From assembly GCF_000711955.1 (NCBI RefSeq), contig NZ_JONR01000019.1:47317-111316 (forward strand): 64,000 bases of DNA, given 5' to 3'. The stretch is from Nevskia soli DSM 19509 (GTDB lineage Bacteria; Pseudomonadota; Gammaproteobacteria; Nevskiales; Nevskiaceae). The position numbers were made by a program, and so were the translations under genes. Each line of letters starts with the position of its first letter. Position 1 is the first letter of the stretch. Below, piece by piece: positions 8,931 to 16,589 of the stretch. The notes below the pieces were generated by a model. That model was given only the letters and a program-made list of their open reading frames with translations, did no database searches and was not told where the DNA came from.

Positions 8931-10159
8931 GTCGGCCCCGCGGCCAGCATCTTCTTCAGGGAACGCATGGCCTGGCGGGTGCGCTGCTCGTTCTCGATCA
9001 GGGAGAAGCGCACGTACTCGTCGCCGTATTCGCCGAAGCCGATGCCCGGCGATACCGCCACCTGGGCACGTTCCAGCAGCTGCTTGGAGAATTCCAGCGA
9101 GCCAAGGGCGCGGAACGCCTCGGGGATGCGCGCCCACACGAACATGGTGGCCTTGGGCTTCTCCACCGGCCAACCGGCCTTGATCAGGCCCTCGACCAGC
9201 ACGTCGCGGCGCTTCTTGTACATCTCGCAGATTTCCTGCACGCATTCCTGCGGGCCTTCCAGGGCGGTGATCGCCGCCACCTGGATCGGCGTGAACATGC
9301 CGTAGTCGAGATAGCTCTTGATGCGCGCCAGGGCGGCGACCAGGGTCGGGTTGCCGCACATGAAGCCGACGCGCCAGCCCGGCATGTTGTAGCTCTTGGA
9401 CAGGGTGAAGAACTCCACCGCGATGTCCTTGGCGCCGGGCACCTGCAGCACGGAGGGGGCGACGTAGCCGTCGAAGACGATGTCGGCGTAGGCCAGGTCG
9501 TGCACCAGCCAGATCTGGTGCTCGCGGCAGATGGCGACCACCTTCTCGAAGAAGGCCAGGTCCACGCACTGCGAGGTCGGGTTCGCCGGAAAGTTGAGGA
9601 TCAGCATTTTCGGCGCCGGCATCGTTTCCTTGATCGCCTTCTGCAGTTCCTCGAAGAAGTCGACTTCCGGCGTCAGGCGCACGTGGCGCACATCGGCGCC
9701 GGCCAGCACCACCCCGTAGGGATGGATCGGATAGGCCGGGTTCGGCACCAGCACGGTATCGCCGGGGGCCAGGGTGGCGAAGGCCAGATGGGCCAGGCCT
9801 TCCTTGGAGCCGATGGTGGCGATCACCTCGGTTTCGGCATCGAGCTCGACCTGGTAACGCTTGCGGTACCAGGCGGCCATGGCGCGGCGCAGGCGCGGCA
9901 CGCCCTTGCTCACCGAGTAGCGGTGGGTATGGGTGCCTTCCTCGTCGCGGTGCTCGGGCACCACGTAGTCGGAATCGGTGCCGCGCACCGCGGCCTCCAC
10001 CAGCTTGTCGACGATGTGGCGCGGCGTGGGCTGGTCCGGGTTGCCCATGCCGAAGTCGATAATGTCCTCGCCACGAGCTCGGGCAGCCTTCTTCATATCA
10101 CCGACGATATTGAAGACGTAGGGCGGCAGGCGCTGGATGCGTGGGAAGACGCTATTCAC
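8927..10159 (-). CDS. alaC: Alanine transaminase (AlaC-type, class I/II aminotransferase)
   Basis: This PLP-dependent aminotransferase belongs to the AlaC group, which makes alanine from pyruvate and glutamate and is often found upstream of hom. The 410 residues contain the PLP lysine in TLSKSYNMPGWRVGF and the arginine region near the C-terminus (EYVRFSLIENEQR). The start is GTG at 10159 (NSVFPRIQRLPPYVF), with AAAGG eight to ten bases upstream. An in-frame ATG at 10237 gives a low-complexity extension and was rejected. It is the first gene of the operon. Confidence 0.9.
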   Translation of the reverse strand: MNSVFPRIQRLPPYVFNIVGDMKKAARARGEDIIDFGMGNPDQPTPRHIVDKLVEAAVRGTDSDYVVPEHRDEEGTHTHRYSVSKGVPRLRRAMAAWYRKRYQVELDAETEVIATIGSKEGLAHLAFATLAPGDTVLVPNPAYPIHPYGVVLAGADVRHVRLTPEVDFFEELQKAIKETMPAPKMLILNFPANPTSQCVDLAFFEKVVAICREHQIWLVHDLAYADIVFDGYVAPSVLQVPGAKDIAVEFFTLSKSYNMPGWRVGFMCGNPTLVAALARIKSYLDYGMFTPIQVAAITALEGPQECVQEICEMYKKRRDVLVEGLIKAGWPVEKPKATMFVWARIPEAFRALGSLEFSKQLLERAQVAVSPGIGFGEYGDEYVRFSLIENEQRTRQAMRSLKKMLAAGPT

Positions 10160-10348
10160 TGGAGAACCTTTGCAGGTGTGGGTTGAGCGGTAGGCGGGGT
10201 CGGGACCGGGGTCCGGGACAGCGCGTTTGGGGCGCAATTATTGATGCCGCGGGCAAATAACTCAATGCACAGCACAGTTGGCCGTGCATCCATCGCCCCG
10301 CCCGTCCGCGTAGAGGAACATAATATCGGCCATATCCGGGAGAAAACC

Positions 10349-10915
10349 ATGGAAAACCACGTCCGTTCAAAGCGTTCCGCCGGACTTGCGGTGCTGGCCG
10401 CGGGGCTGCTCAGCCTCAGCCTGGCGGCCTATGCCGGCCTCAAGGCGGGCAGCAAGGCGCCGGATTTCAGCGCCCAGGCCTCGCTGGGCGGCAAGGTTTT
10501 CTCGTTTTCGCTGGCGGAAGCGCTGAAACAGGGGCCGGTGGTGCTGTACTTCTACCCGGCCGCCTTCACCTCCGGCTGCACCGTGGAAGCGCACGAGTTC
10601 GCCGAAGCCACGGACAAGTTCAAGGCCCTGGGTGCCACCGTGATCGGCGTCTCGCACGACGATATCGAGACGCTCAACAAATTCTCGGTCAGCGAATGCC
10701 GCAGCAAATTCGCCGTGGCGGCCGATCCGGACCTGAGCATCGCCAAGTCCTACGACGCCACCGCCTGGTTCATGCCAGGGCATTCGGACCGTACCTCCTT
10801 CGTCATCGCACCGGACGGCACCGTGCTCTACAGCTATTCCGCCCTGAGCCCGGATGCGCATGTGAAGAACACCATGGATGCGCTGCAGCGGTGGAAGGCG
10901 ACGCAGAAGCAGTGA
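10349..10915 (+). CDS. Exported peroxiredoxin (AhpC/TSA, Bcp-like)
   Basis: This is a thiol peroxidase of the thioredoxin fold, 188 residues. An N-terminal hydrophobic stretch (LAVLAAGLLSLSLAAYA) looks like a signal peptide, so it probably acts in the periplasm. The peroxidatic cysteine is in PAAFTSGCTVEAHEF. A second cysteine (SVSECRSKF) could be the resolving one. The DGTVLYSY segment is typical of the family. The ATG at 10349 follows a GGAGAA ribosome-binding site. It is transcribed divergently from alaC and occupies a place downstream of nlpD where rpoS lies in many gammaproteobacteria. Confidence 0.9.
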   Translation: MENHVRSKRSAGLAVLAAGLLSLSLAAYAGLKAGSKAPDFSAQASLGGKVFSFSLAEALKQGPVVLYFYPAAFTSGCTVEAHEFAEATDKFKALGATVIGVSHDDIETLNKFSVSECRSKFAVAADPDLSIAKSYDATAWFMPGHSDRTSFVIAPDGTVLYSYSALSPDAHVKNTMDALQRWKATQKQ

Positions 10916-10918
10916 CTG

Positions 10919-11018
10919 GTGGCCAGTGACTAGTGATCAGTAACGGCCAAAGCCGCAAATCCAGGCCTTGTTGTTCTTGGTTGGTCTTAACTGCCCACTA
11001 GTCACTGGCCACTGATCA
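10919..11018. repeat. Intergenic palindromic repeat, family 2, copy 1
   Basis: The 17-base GTGGCCAGTGACTAGTG at 10919-10935 is perfectly inverted at 10996-11012, with about 60 bases between. The stop codons of the two convergent genes (peroxiredoxin and nlpD) lie in or beside the arms, both written CAGTGA. Related copies are near 23098 and 38010. The position suggests a bidirectional terminator or REP-like unit; no T-run is present in this copy. Confidence 0.8.
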
Positions 11019-11888
11019 CTGCCGCCGCGGCAGCAGCGGCAACGGATCGATCGGCTTGCCGCGATCGCGGATCTCGAAGTGCAGCAACGGCCGCTGCTCC
11101 GGCCCCAGGCCCAGTTCGGCGATGGGCTGGCCGGCCAGCACCTGCTGGCCTTCTTCCACCAGGCGGCGGCGGTTATAGCCGTAGGCGGTCAGGTACTGCT
11201 CGTCGTGCTTGATGATGACCAGTTCACCATAGCCCTTCAGTGCGCTGCCGCTGTAGACCACCTTGCCGGCGGCGGAGGCGATGACGATCTGGCCGGTGTC
11301 GCCGGTGATGTCGATGCCCTTGGAGCTGCCGTCGGCGGTGAAGCCGCGCACCACCTTGCCCCGCGTCGGCCATTCCCAGCGGCCGGCATCGAAGCCCGGA
11401 CCGCGGACGTCGGCGGCGATGGAGCCGGATGGGGATTCGGAGGAAGGTGCAGCGCGGACAACGGGCGGCGGCACGGCCGTATTGGGAGGCAGCGGGGGGA
11501 CAGTGGGGACGGCACGCGCAGATCCCTGTTGCACTGTGTAAGCCGGTCGGCCGCCCCCGGGACCCGCCGACTCAGCCGTTCGTGAGGGTTCCGGCAAGAC
11601 CATGCTTCCCGGCGGCGTCAGCCGCAGCACCCGCCCGGGGTAAATGGCGTAGTCACGACCGATGCCGTTCCAGCTGGCGAGGTCGTGGTAATCGAGCTGA
11701 TTGCGGAAGGCAATGGAATACAGCGTATCGCCGCGCTGCACCGTGTACTGGCCGGGACCGGCCACAGCCCGCGGCAGGGCGGCCGAACGGCCGCGTCGGG
11801 CGCTCTGCTCGTGCACTTCGCTGCCGCTGCAGGCCGAAAGCAGCGCCGCGAGCGTGATCGACACCCCAAGGCGCTGCCATGGCTTCAT
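11016..11888 (-). CDS. nlpD: NlpD-type lipoprotein (LysM plus degenerate M23 domain)
   Basis: NlpD is an envelope lipoprotein that activates the amidase AmiC during cell separation. The 290 residues start with a lipoprotein signal (LAALLSACSGS, Cys20). A LysM domain (YTVQRGDTLYSIAFRNQLDYHDLA) follows at about 48-92, then a Pro-rich linker, and an M23/LytM domain from about 170. Key metal ligands are missing: GIDITG where active enzymes have a histidine, and YGYN in place of YAHN. That is normal for amidase activators. The neighbours surE-pcm-nlpD are in the usual order, with a dedA gene inserted. Confidence 0.92.
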   Translation of the reverse strand: MKPWQRLGVSITLAALLSACSGSEVHEQSARRGRSAALPRAVAGPGQYTVQRGDTLYSIAFRNQLDYHDLASWNGIGRDYAIYPGRVLRLTPPGSMVLPEPSRTAESAGPGGGRPAYTVQQGSARAVPTVPPLPPNTAVPPPVVRAAPSSESPSGSIAADVRGPGFDAGRWEWPTRGKVVRGFTADGSSKGIDITGDTGQIVIASAAGKVVYSGSALKGYGELVIIKHDEQYLTAYGYNRRRLVEEGQQVLAGQPIAELGLGPEQRPLLHFEIRDRGKPIDPLPLLPRRQ

Positions 11889-11913
11889 GCCGACAGGATA
11901 CTAAACGGCGACC

Positions 11914-12504
11914 TCAACGGCGACGGATCATGAACCATCCCGCGCCCAGCACCAGGACAACCAGCGACAGGTACGCGAGTTCGTGGGTGTAACGCATCAC
12001 CAGCGTCACCGCGGGTTCGCCGAGGTAGTAGCCGAAGCCGACCAGTACCGCGCACCACAGCGCGGAACCGGCACCGGTGAGCAGGACGAAGGGCAGCAGC
12101 GGCATGCCGAAGACACCCGCCGGCAGGGAAATCAGGTGGCGGATCACCGGCAGAAAGCGCCCCAGGAAGGTGGAGATGCGCGCATTACGCAGGAACAGCG
12201 CCTCGGCCTCGTGGTACTTCTTCTCGCTGATCAGCAGGTACTTGCCGTAGCGCAGCAGGAAGGCCCGCCCCAGGCTGCGCCCGATCAGGTAGTTGATGCC
12301 GGCGCCGAAGATCGAGCCTAGGCCGCCGCAGGCAATGGCCAGGAGCGGGTTGAGCTGGCCCTGGTGCGCGAGATAGCCGGCCGGGATCATCACCAGCTCC
12401 GAGGGCACCGGGAGCAGGCTCGATTCCAGGGCCATCAGCAGGATGATCTGGGGATAGCCGAGGTGAGCGTAAAGATGGGACAGCCACTCCTGGAAAACGG
12501 CCAT
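11914..12504 (-). CDS. DedA/SNARE-associated family membrane protein
   Basis: This 196-residue inner-membrane protein belongs to the DedA family, whose members act in undecaprenyl-phosphate or phospholipid flipping and membrane homeostasis. The family signature is visible as ESSLLPVPSE...PAGYLA, the G-rich GSIFGAGINYLIGRSLGR segment and FLGRFLPVIRHLISLPAG with its conserved arginines. About five hydrophobic segments are present. The start is ATG at 12504, overlapping the pcm stop by one base (TGATG). The longer frame reading back into pcm was rejected. Confidence 0.9.
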   Translation of the reverse strand: MAVFQEWLSHLYAHLGYPQIILLMALESSLLPVPSELVMIPAGYLAHQGQLNPLLAIACGGLGSIFGAGINYLIGRSLGRAFLLRYGKYLLISEKKYHEAEALFLRNARISTFLGRFLPVIRHLISLPAGVFGMPLLPFVLLTGAGSALWCAVLVGFGYYLGEPAVTLVMRYTHELAYLSLVVLVLGAGWFMIRRR

Positions 12505-13208
12505 CAGCTGCGCCCCTCCAGCAAAGGCACGAAGCTGACACCGGCGACGTCGCGGCTCTGCCACTTGTTGGCCAGCACGCGGTCGATCACGCGTAGCGAC
12601 TGCTGGGCCGGCGGTCCCACCGGGATCACCAGGCGCCCACCCCGTTCGAGTTGCTCCAGCATGGCTTTCGATACTTCGGTGGCGGCGGCCGTGACGATGA
12701 TGCCGTCGTACGGCCCATGCGCGGCCCAGCCGGCGGTGCCGTCGGCGTAGCCGAAGTGGATGTTGCGGTAGCCCAGGCCGCGCAAGCGGATGCGGGCCTG
12801 CTCGGACAAGGTCTTGATGCGTTCCACCGAGAATACGTTCTGTACCAGTTCCGCCAGCACCGCGGTCTGGTAGCCGCTGCCGGTGCCGATCTCCAGCACC
12901 TTCTTGCGCGGGGCGCCGCCGGGCGCGGGTTCGAGCAGGAGCTGGGTCATCAGCGCGACGATGTAAGGCTGCGAGATGGTCTGCGACTGGCCGATCGGCA
13001 GGGGCTTGTTCTTGTAGGCCTCGCCGCGCCAGGCTTCTTCGACGAACTCGTGGCGCGGCAGCTTCTGCAGCACCTCCAGCACGCGCTCGTCGACAATGCC
13101 CTCGCGCTTGAGCTCGGCAATGAGGCGGGCACGGCTGGCCGGCGAAGTCAGGCCCTGACCGAGACTGTGGGGGTGGCTGCCGGGTTTCGGGCTCATCGGG
13201 CCATTCAC
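12504..13208 (-). CDS. pcm: Protein-L-isoaspartate O-methyltransferase
   Basis: Pcm methylates isoaspartyl residues in damaged proteins for repair. The 234 residues have the family's substrate segment (LPIGQSQTISQPYIVALMTQ) and the SAM-binding motif VLEIGTGSGYQTAVLAEL, followed by YADGTAGW and YDGIIVTAAA. The frame opens with GTG at 13208; an ATG at 13196 (MSPKPGSH) is an alternative. No clear ribosome-binding site precedes either. Only a few bases separate the GTG from the end of repeat element A. Confidence 0.94.
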   Translation of the reverse strand: MNGPMSPKPGSHPHSLGQGLTSPASRARLIAELKREGIVDERVLEVLQKLPRHEFVEEAWRGEAYKNKPLPIGQSQTISQPYIVALMTQLLLEPAPGGAPRKKVLEIGTGSGYQTAVLAELVQNVFSVERIKTLSEQARIRLRGLGYRNIHFGYADGTAGWAAHGPYDGIIVTAAATEVSKAMLEQLERGGRLVIPVGPPAQQSLRVIDRVLANKWQSRDVAGVSFVPLLEGRS

Positions 13209-13213
13209 AGTTT

Positions 13214-13479
13214 GGGGCCTATGACATGATGAATCACACCTGCGTTGCCGCTCAAAATCGCGTCAGGCAAGGCGGAGGCCCCGGCCATGGTGATTCCATG
13301 GCCGGGGCTGACAACGCAGCCTGGCGCGATTTTGGGCGCAACCCGAAGGGACGGGGCCATTTTTGCGCATTGCTGCGTCGGCTGGGACTTGCATGGAATC
13401 ACCATGCCGCGCCCCATCCGACTTGCACTGCGCAAAAATGACCTCCGTCGCAGGTGCGATTCATCATGTCACAGGCCCC
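13214..13479. repeat. Family 1 nested palindromic element, copy A (surE|pcm junction)
   Basis: The outer inverted arms are 13214-13235 and 13458-13479 (ATGACATGATGAATC against GATTCATCATGTCA, one mismatch in the longer arm). Inside are two large hairpins. The first, 13254-13333, has stem AAAATCGCGTCAGGC and tip GGCCATGG-TGATT-CCATGGCC. The second, 13358-13440, has stem CATTTTTGCGCA and tip CATGG-AATCA-CCATG. A tiny CCCGAAGGG hairpin lies between them. The right arm covers the surE stop codon, and the left arm ends six bases from the pcm GTG. Orientation is opposite to copies B and C. Confidence 0.93.
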
Positions 13480-14215
13480 TCGCCCACGCGGTGAGTTGTT
13501 CGATAGAGCTATGCCGGGTCAGATCCACCAGCAAGGGCGTGATCGACACCCGCTTCTCCTGCACGGCGTGGAAATCGGTGCCTGGTCCGCTGTCATGCTC
13601 GGCACCGGCGGCGCCGATCCAGTAGATGCGCCGTCCGCGCGGGTCGCGGGATTCGATCACGTCCTCGGATTTGTGGCGGTTTCCCAGGCGGGTCACTTCG
13701 ATGCCCTGCAGTTCCTCATACGGTACGTCCGGCACGTTGACGTTGAGGATGGTATTGCCGGGCAGCGGCGCCCGCTGCAGGTGCTCGATCAGGCGCAGGG
13801 TGATTTTCGCGGCGGTGTCGTAGTGCTGGGGATTGACCCCGGCGCAGGATACGGCGATGGCGGCGAGGCCCAGGTGGCGCCCTTCCATGGCGGCGGCGAC
13901 GGTGCCGGAATAGAGCGTGTCGTCGCCCAGGTTGGAGCCGGCGTTGATGCCGGAGACCACCATGTCCGGGGTTTCGGTCAGCAGGCCGGTCAGGGCCAGG
14001 TGCACGCAGTCGGTGGGCGTGCCGTCCACGCAATACGTGCCGTCCGCGTGCTTCTGCACCCGGATCGGGTTGAGGATGGTGAGGGAATTGCTGGCGCCGC
14101 TGCGGTTGCGGTCCGGAGCCACGACTTCCAGGCTGTGCACCGGCCGCAGATGCTCGGCCAGGCAGCGCAAGCCAGGAGCCGTGCAGCCGTCATCATTGGA
14201 GAGGAGTATGCGCAT
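13469..14215 (-). CDS. surE: 5'/3'-nucleotidase SurE
   Basis: SurE is a metal-dependent survival phosphatase acting on nucleoside monophosphates and polyphosphate. The 248 residues begin with the signature MRILLSNDDGCTAPGL, containing the catalytic aspartates. SGINAGSNLGDDTLYSGTVAAAMEG, a core motif of the family, follows. The stop codon (TGA, read from 13471 to 13469) lies inside the outer arm of repeat element A, so the last codons may be supplied by the element. It heads the surE-pcm-dedA-nlpD run and is divergent from the Smr gene. Confidence 0.96.
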   Translation of the reverse strand: MRILLSNDDGCTAPGLRCLAEHLRPVHSLEVVAPDRNRSGASNSLTILNPIRVQKHADGTYCVDGTPTDCVHLALTGLLTETPDMVVSGINAGSNLGDDTLYSGTVAAAMEGRHLGLAAIAVSCAGVNPQHYDTAAKITLRLIEHLQRAPLPGNTILNVNVPDVPYEELQGIEVTRLGNRHKSEDVIESRDPRGRRIYWIGAAGAEHDSGPGTDFHAVQEKRVSITPLLVDLTRHSSIEQLTAWARGL

Positions 14216-14273
14216 GCGCGTGAAAACTCGGGAATGCGCAGTAGTTTACCGTCTGCCGGGCTATCATGCCTGC

Positions 14274-14876
14274 ATGTCGCGCGATCCCGTCAACAAGCCC
14301 GGAAAACCTCCTGCCGACGTCCCCGCCGGGGTCGAGCCGGACGTGGATTTCCGCACGGCGATGAGCGGGGTGCGCCCGCACGCCGCCCCCGACCGGCTGG
14401 AACCCCTGGTGCGCCGCCCCAGCACGCGCCCGCGCAGCATCGAGGCGGACGAGCAGGCGGTGCTCGAGGAAATGATGTCTGACACGCTGGACCCCGAGGA
14501 CATCGAGAGCGGCGACACCCTCACCTACCGCGGCGAAGGCATCCAGGATTCGGTTTGGCGGCGGCTGCGCCGCGGCAACTACCACATCCGCGCAGAACTG
14601 GATCTGCACGGCTTCAACCGTGACGCCGCGCGGCAGGAAGTTTCCGCCTTCCTGGCCGCCTGCCAGAACAACGACGTGCGCTGCATCCGCATCATCCACG
14701 GCAAGGGCCGCGGTTCGCCCAACAGCGGCCCGGTGATCAAGACCCTGCTTGACGGCTGGCTGCGCCGCCGCAAGGATGTGCTGGCCTTCTGCTCGGCGCG
14801 GCCGCACGACGGGGGCACCGGGGCTGTCTACGTCCTGCTGCGCGCATCGCAGACGCGCCAGTCGTCGAATGGTTAA
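14274..14876 (+). CDS. Smr-domain protein (SmrA-like endonuclease candidate)
   Basis: The 200-residue protein has a charged N-terminal half and a C-terminal Smr domain. The domain motif is ELDLHGFNRDAARQEVSAFL (about residue 103) followed by VRCIRIIHGKGRGSPNSG. In other bacteria Smr-domain proteins cleave RNA or DNA, for example in ribosome rescue or mismatch-related nicking. Start ATG 14274 (MSRDPVNKPGKPP). It converges with the Hsp70-like gene six bases downstream. Confidence 0.87.
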   Translation: MSRDPVNKPGKPPADVPAGVEPDVDFRTAMSGVRPHAAPDRLEPLVRRPSTRPRSIEADEQAVLEEMMSDTLDPEDIESGDTLTYRGEGIQDSVWRRLRRGNYHIRAELDLHGFNRDAARQEVSAFLAACQNNDVRCIRIIHGKGRGSPNSGPVIKTLLDGWLRRRKDVLAFCSARPHDGGTGAVYVLLRASQTRQSSNG

Positions 14877-14882
14877 ACGGCT

Positions 14883-16151
14883 CTAGGCATCGGCAAACAG
14901 CTTTGGAGCGGATGCGCCGAGTCCACGCGCGACGCTGGCGAACTTGTCGCCCACCGCGACCCGGGCCTTGGGGAAGGTCTTCTGGAAGGCCCGGCGCAAT
15001 TCGGCGATGCCGGTCGAGCCGCCGGTGAAGTACAGGACCGTGACCTCGTCCTGGGTGATCCCGGCCCGCAACACGGCGTCCAGCGCGGACTGGACGATGC
15101 GGTTCAGCAGGGGGCCAATCGCGGTCGACAGCACCTGTTCCGCGATGGGCACGGCCAGATCGCCCTCGATAAAGGCCAGGTCCATGCTGCCCGCGCCGCC
15201 TTCGGCAATCTCGATCTTGGCGCCTTCCACGTGGGAGGCGATGCGGTGGCCCTGCCTTCCGCGCAGCACGTTCATCAGCCGGCGATGCATGCGCAGATCG
15301 CCCATGAACAGCTTGAGCTCCTCGGCGCTGGCCAGCTGCTTCCAGGTGTAGAGGAAGTTGATCTTGTGCCACGTCGCAAGGTCGTGGAAAACGGCCACCG
15401 GGACCGGCTTGCCGTCGGTGCCGGCAGAGCCGTAGCCCAGTTCCCGCATCGCGGTGGACAGGCTCAGCTTCTGGTCGAAATCGGTGCCGGCGAGATGGAT
15501 GCCGTCATTGGCCAGCACGTCGCCGGAGCGGTCCGTCTTGCCGGCCAGCGCGGGACCGAGGCGGACCAGGGAAAAGTCGGAGGTGCCGCCGCCGATATCG
15601 ACCACGAGGACGAGCTCTTCCCGTTCCAGGGTGGCTTCGAAATCGAGCGCTGCGGCGATCGGCTCGAACTGGAAGCGGACTTCCTCGAAGCCGATTTCCC
15701 TGGCGATCTCGGTCAGGGTCGTCTCGGCAAGACGGTCCCGCGCTTCGTCGTCGTCGACGAAATGCACCGGGCGGCCGAGGACCAGATGGGTCAGGCGGCA
15801 GGAGGCGTGCGATTCGGCCACTTCCTTCAGATGCGCCAGGAACTCGCCGATGATCTGGCGGTAGGCCACGGGCTTGCCCCCAATGAGGGTGGTTTCCCCC
15901 AGCAGCTCGCTGCCGAGCAGGCTCTTGAGGGAGCGCATCAGGCGCCCTTCACTGCCCTCCTCGTATTCCGCCAGCGCCTGCTGGCCGAAAGCCGTGGTGC
16001 GCTGCTCGGCGTTATAGAAGACCGCGGTTGGAATCGTCTCCCGGCCGTGCTCCAGGGGGACCAGAAAGGTCTGCCCTTCATTGACCAGGCAGACAGCGGA
16101 ATTGGAGGTTCCGAAATCGATGGCTGCGATGCAGCGGTTCAAACTCGACAT
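14883..16151 (-). CDS. Hsp70-family protein, YegD-like
   Basis: This is an actin-fold ATPase of the Hsp70 superfamily, 422 residues, lacking the substrate-binding half of DnaK. It has the phosphate loop IDFGTSNSAVCLV (about residue 10), the second phosphate motif LVVDIGGGTSDFSLV and the adenosine region VLYFTGGSTGIAELR. These match the YegD group, whose substrate is unknown. The start is ATG 16151; an in-frame start at 16181 adds ten residues. It is the first gene of a block of accessory genes and is divergent from the small lipoprotein gene. Confidence 0.85.
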   Translation of the reverse strand: MSSLNRCIAAIDFGTSNSAVCLVNEGQTFLVPLEHGRETIPTAVFYNAEQRTTAFGQQALAEYEEGSEGRLMRSLKSLLGSELLGETTLIGGKPVAYRQIIGEFLAHLKEVAESHASCRLTHLVLGRPVHFVDDDEARDRLAETTLTEIAREIGFEEVRFQFEPIAAALDFEATLEREELVLVVDIGGGTSDFSLVRLGPALAGKTDRSGDVLANDGIHLAGTDFDQKLSLSTAMRELGYGSAGTDGKPVPVAVFHDLATWHKINFLYTWKQLASAEELKLFMGDLRMHRRLMNVLRGRQGHRIASHVEGAKIEIAEGGAGSMDLAFIEGDLAVPIAEQVLSTAIGPLLNRIVQSALDAVLRAGITQDEVTVLYFTGGSTGIAELRRAFQKTFPKARVAVGDKFASVARGLGASAPKLFADA

Positions 16152-16380
16152 GCAAACAGGCCCTGTACCTTCCGGAATCAAGCGGGGCAGCGCGCCCGGC
16201 GGCGCATATGATATCCGCGAACGAGGGGCCCGGATTCAGCCTGGCGGCAAGGCCACTGTGGATAATTTGCTACCTGCATCACAAACGCCTTCGGGAATCG
16301 ATGGACGGCACTGGTCGCTGCGTGTAGTTTCTGCACATCCGCCCGTTGGGGTGCGGAAAGCTCTTCCAGGGAGAACACCG

Positions 16381-16578
16381 ATGCTCAAATCATTCCGCGA
16401 CAGCCTGCTGACCACCGCCATGGCGATGACGCCGTTTTTGCTGACGGCTTGCGGCGACGATAAAACCAATGGCCAGTCGAAATTCGAAATCGTGGTACTC
16501 GCGCTGCTCTGCTGCACCGTTTCGCTCGGCCACAGCTGGCTGAAGACGCGCAAGATCCCCGCTCAGCCGGCTGTTTGA
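16381..16578 (+). CDS. Small predicted lipoprotein with a second hydrophobic segment
   Basis: This 65-residue product begins MLKSFRDSLLTTAMAMTPFLLTACGDD, a lipoprotein-like signal with lipobox LTAC at Cys24. A second hydrophobic stretch (IVVLALLCCTVSLGHSW) follows. AGGGAG lies eight bases before the ATG. I do not recognise a family. It sits alone on the plus strand between the Hsp70-like and TIR-WD40 genes and converges on the latter. Confidence 0.65.
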   Translation: MLKSFRDSLLTTAMAMTPFLLTACGDDKTNGQSKFEIVVLALLCCTVSLGHSWLKTRKIPAQPAV

Positions 16579-16589
16579 TCCGACGCAGT

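Noticed and set aside
13214..13479. Family 1 element as an integron attC site
   Set aside because: It is far longer than attC, lies inside housekeeping operons, and no integrase or cassette arrangement is present.
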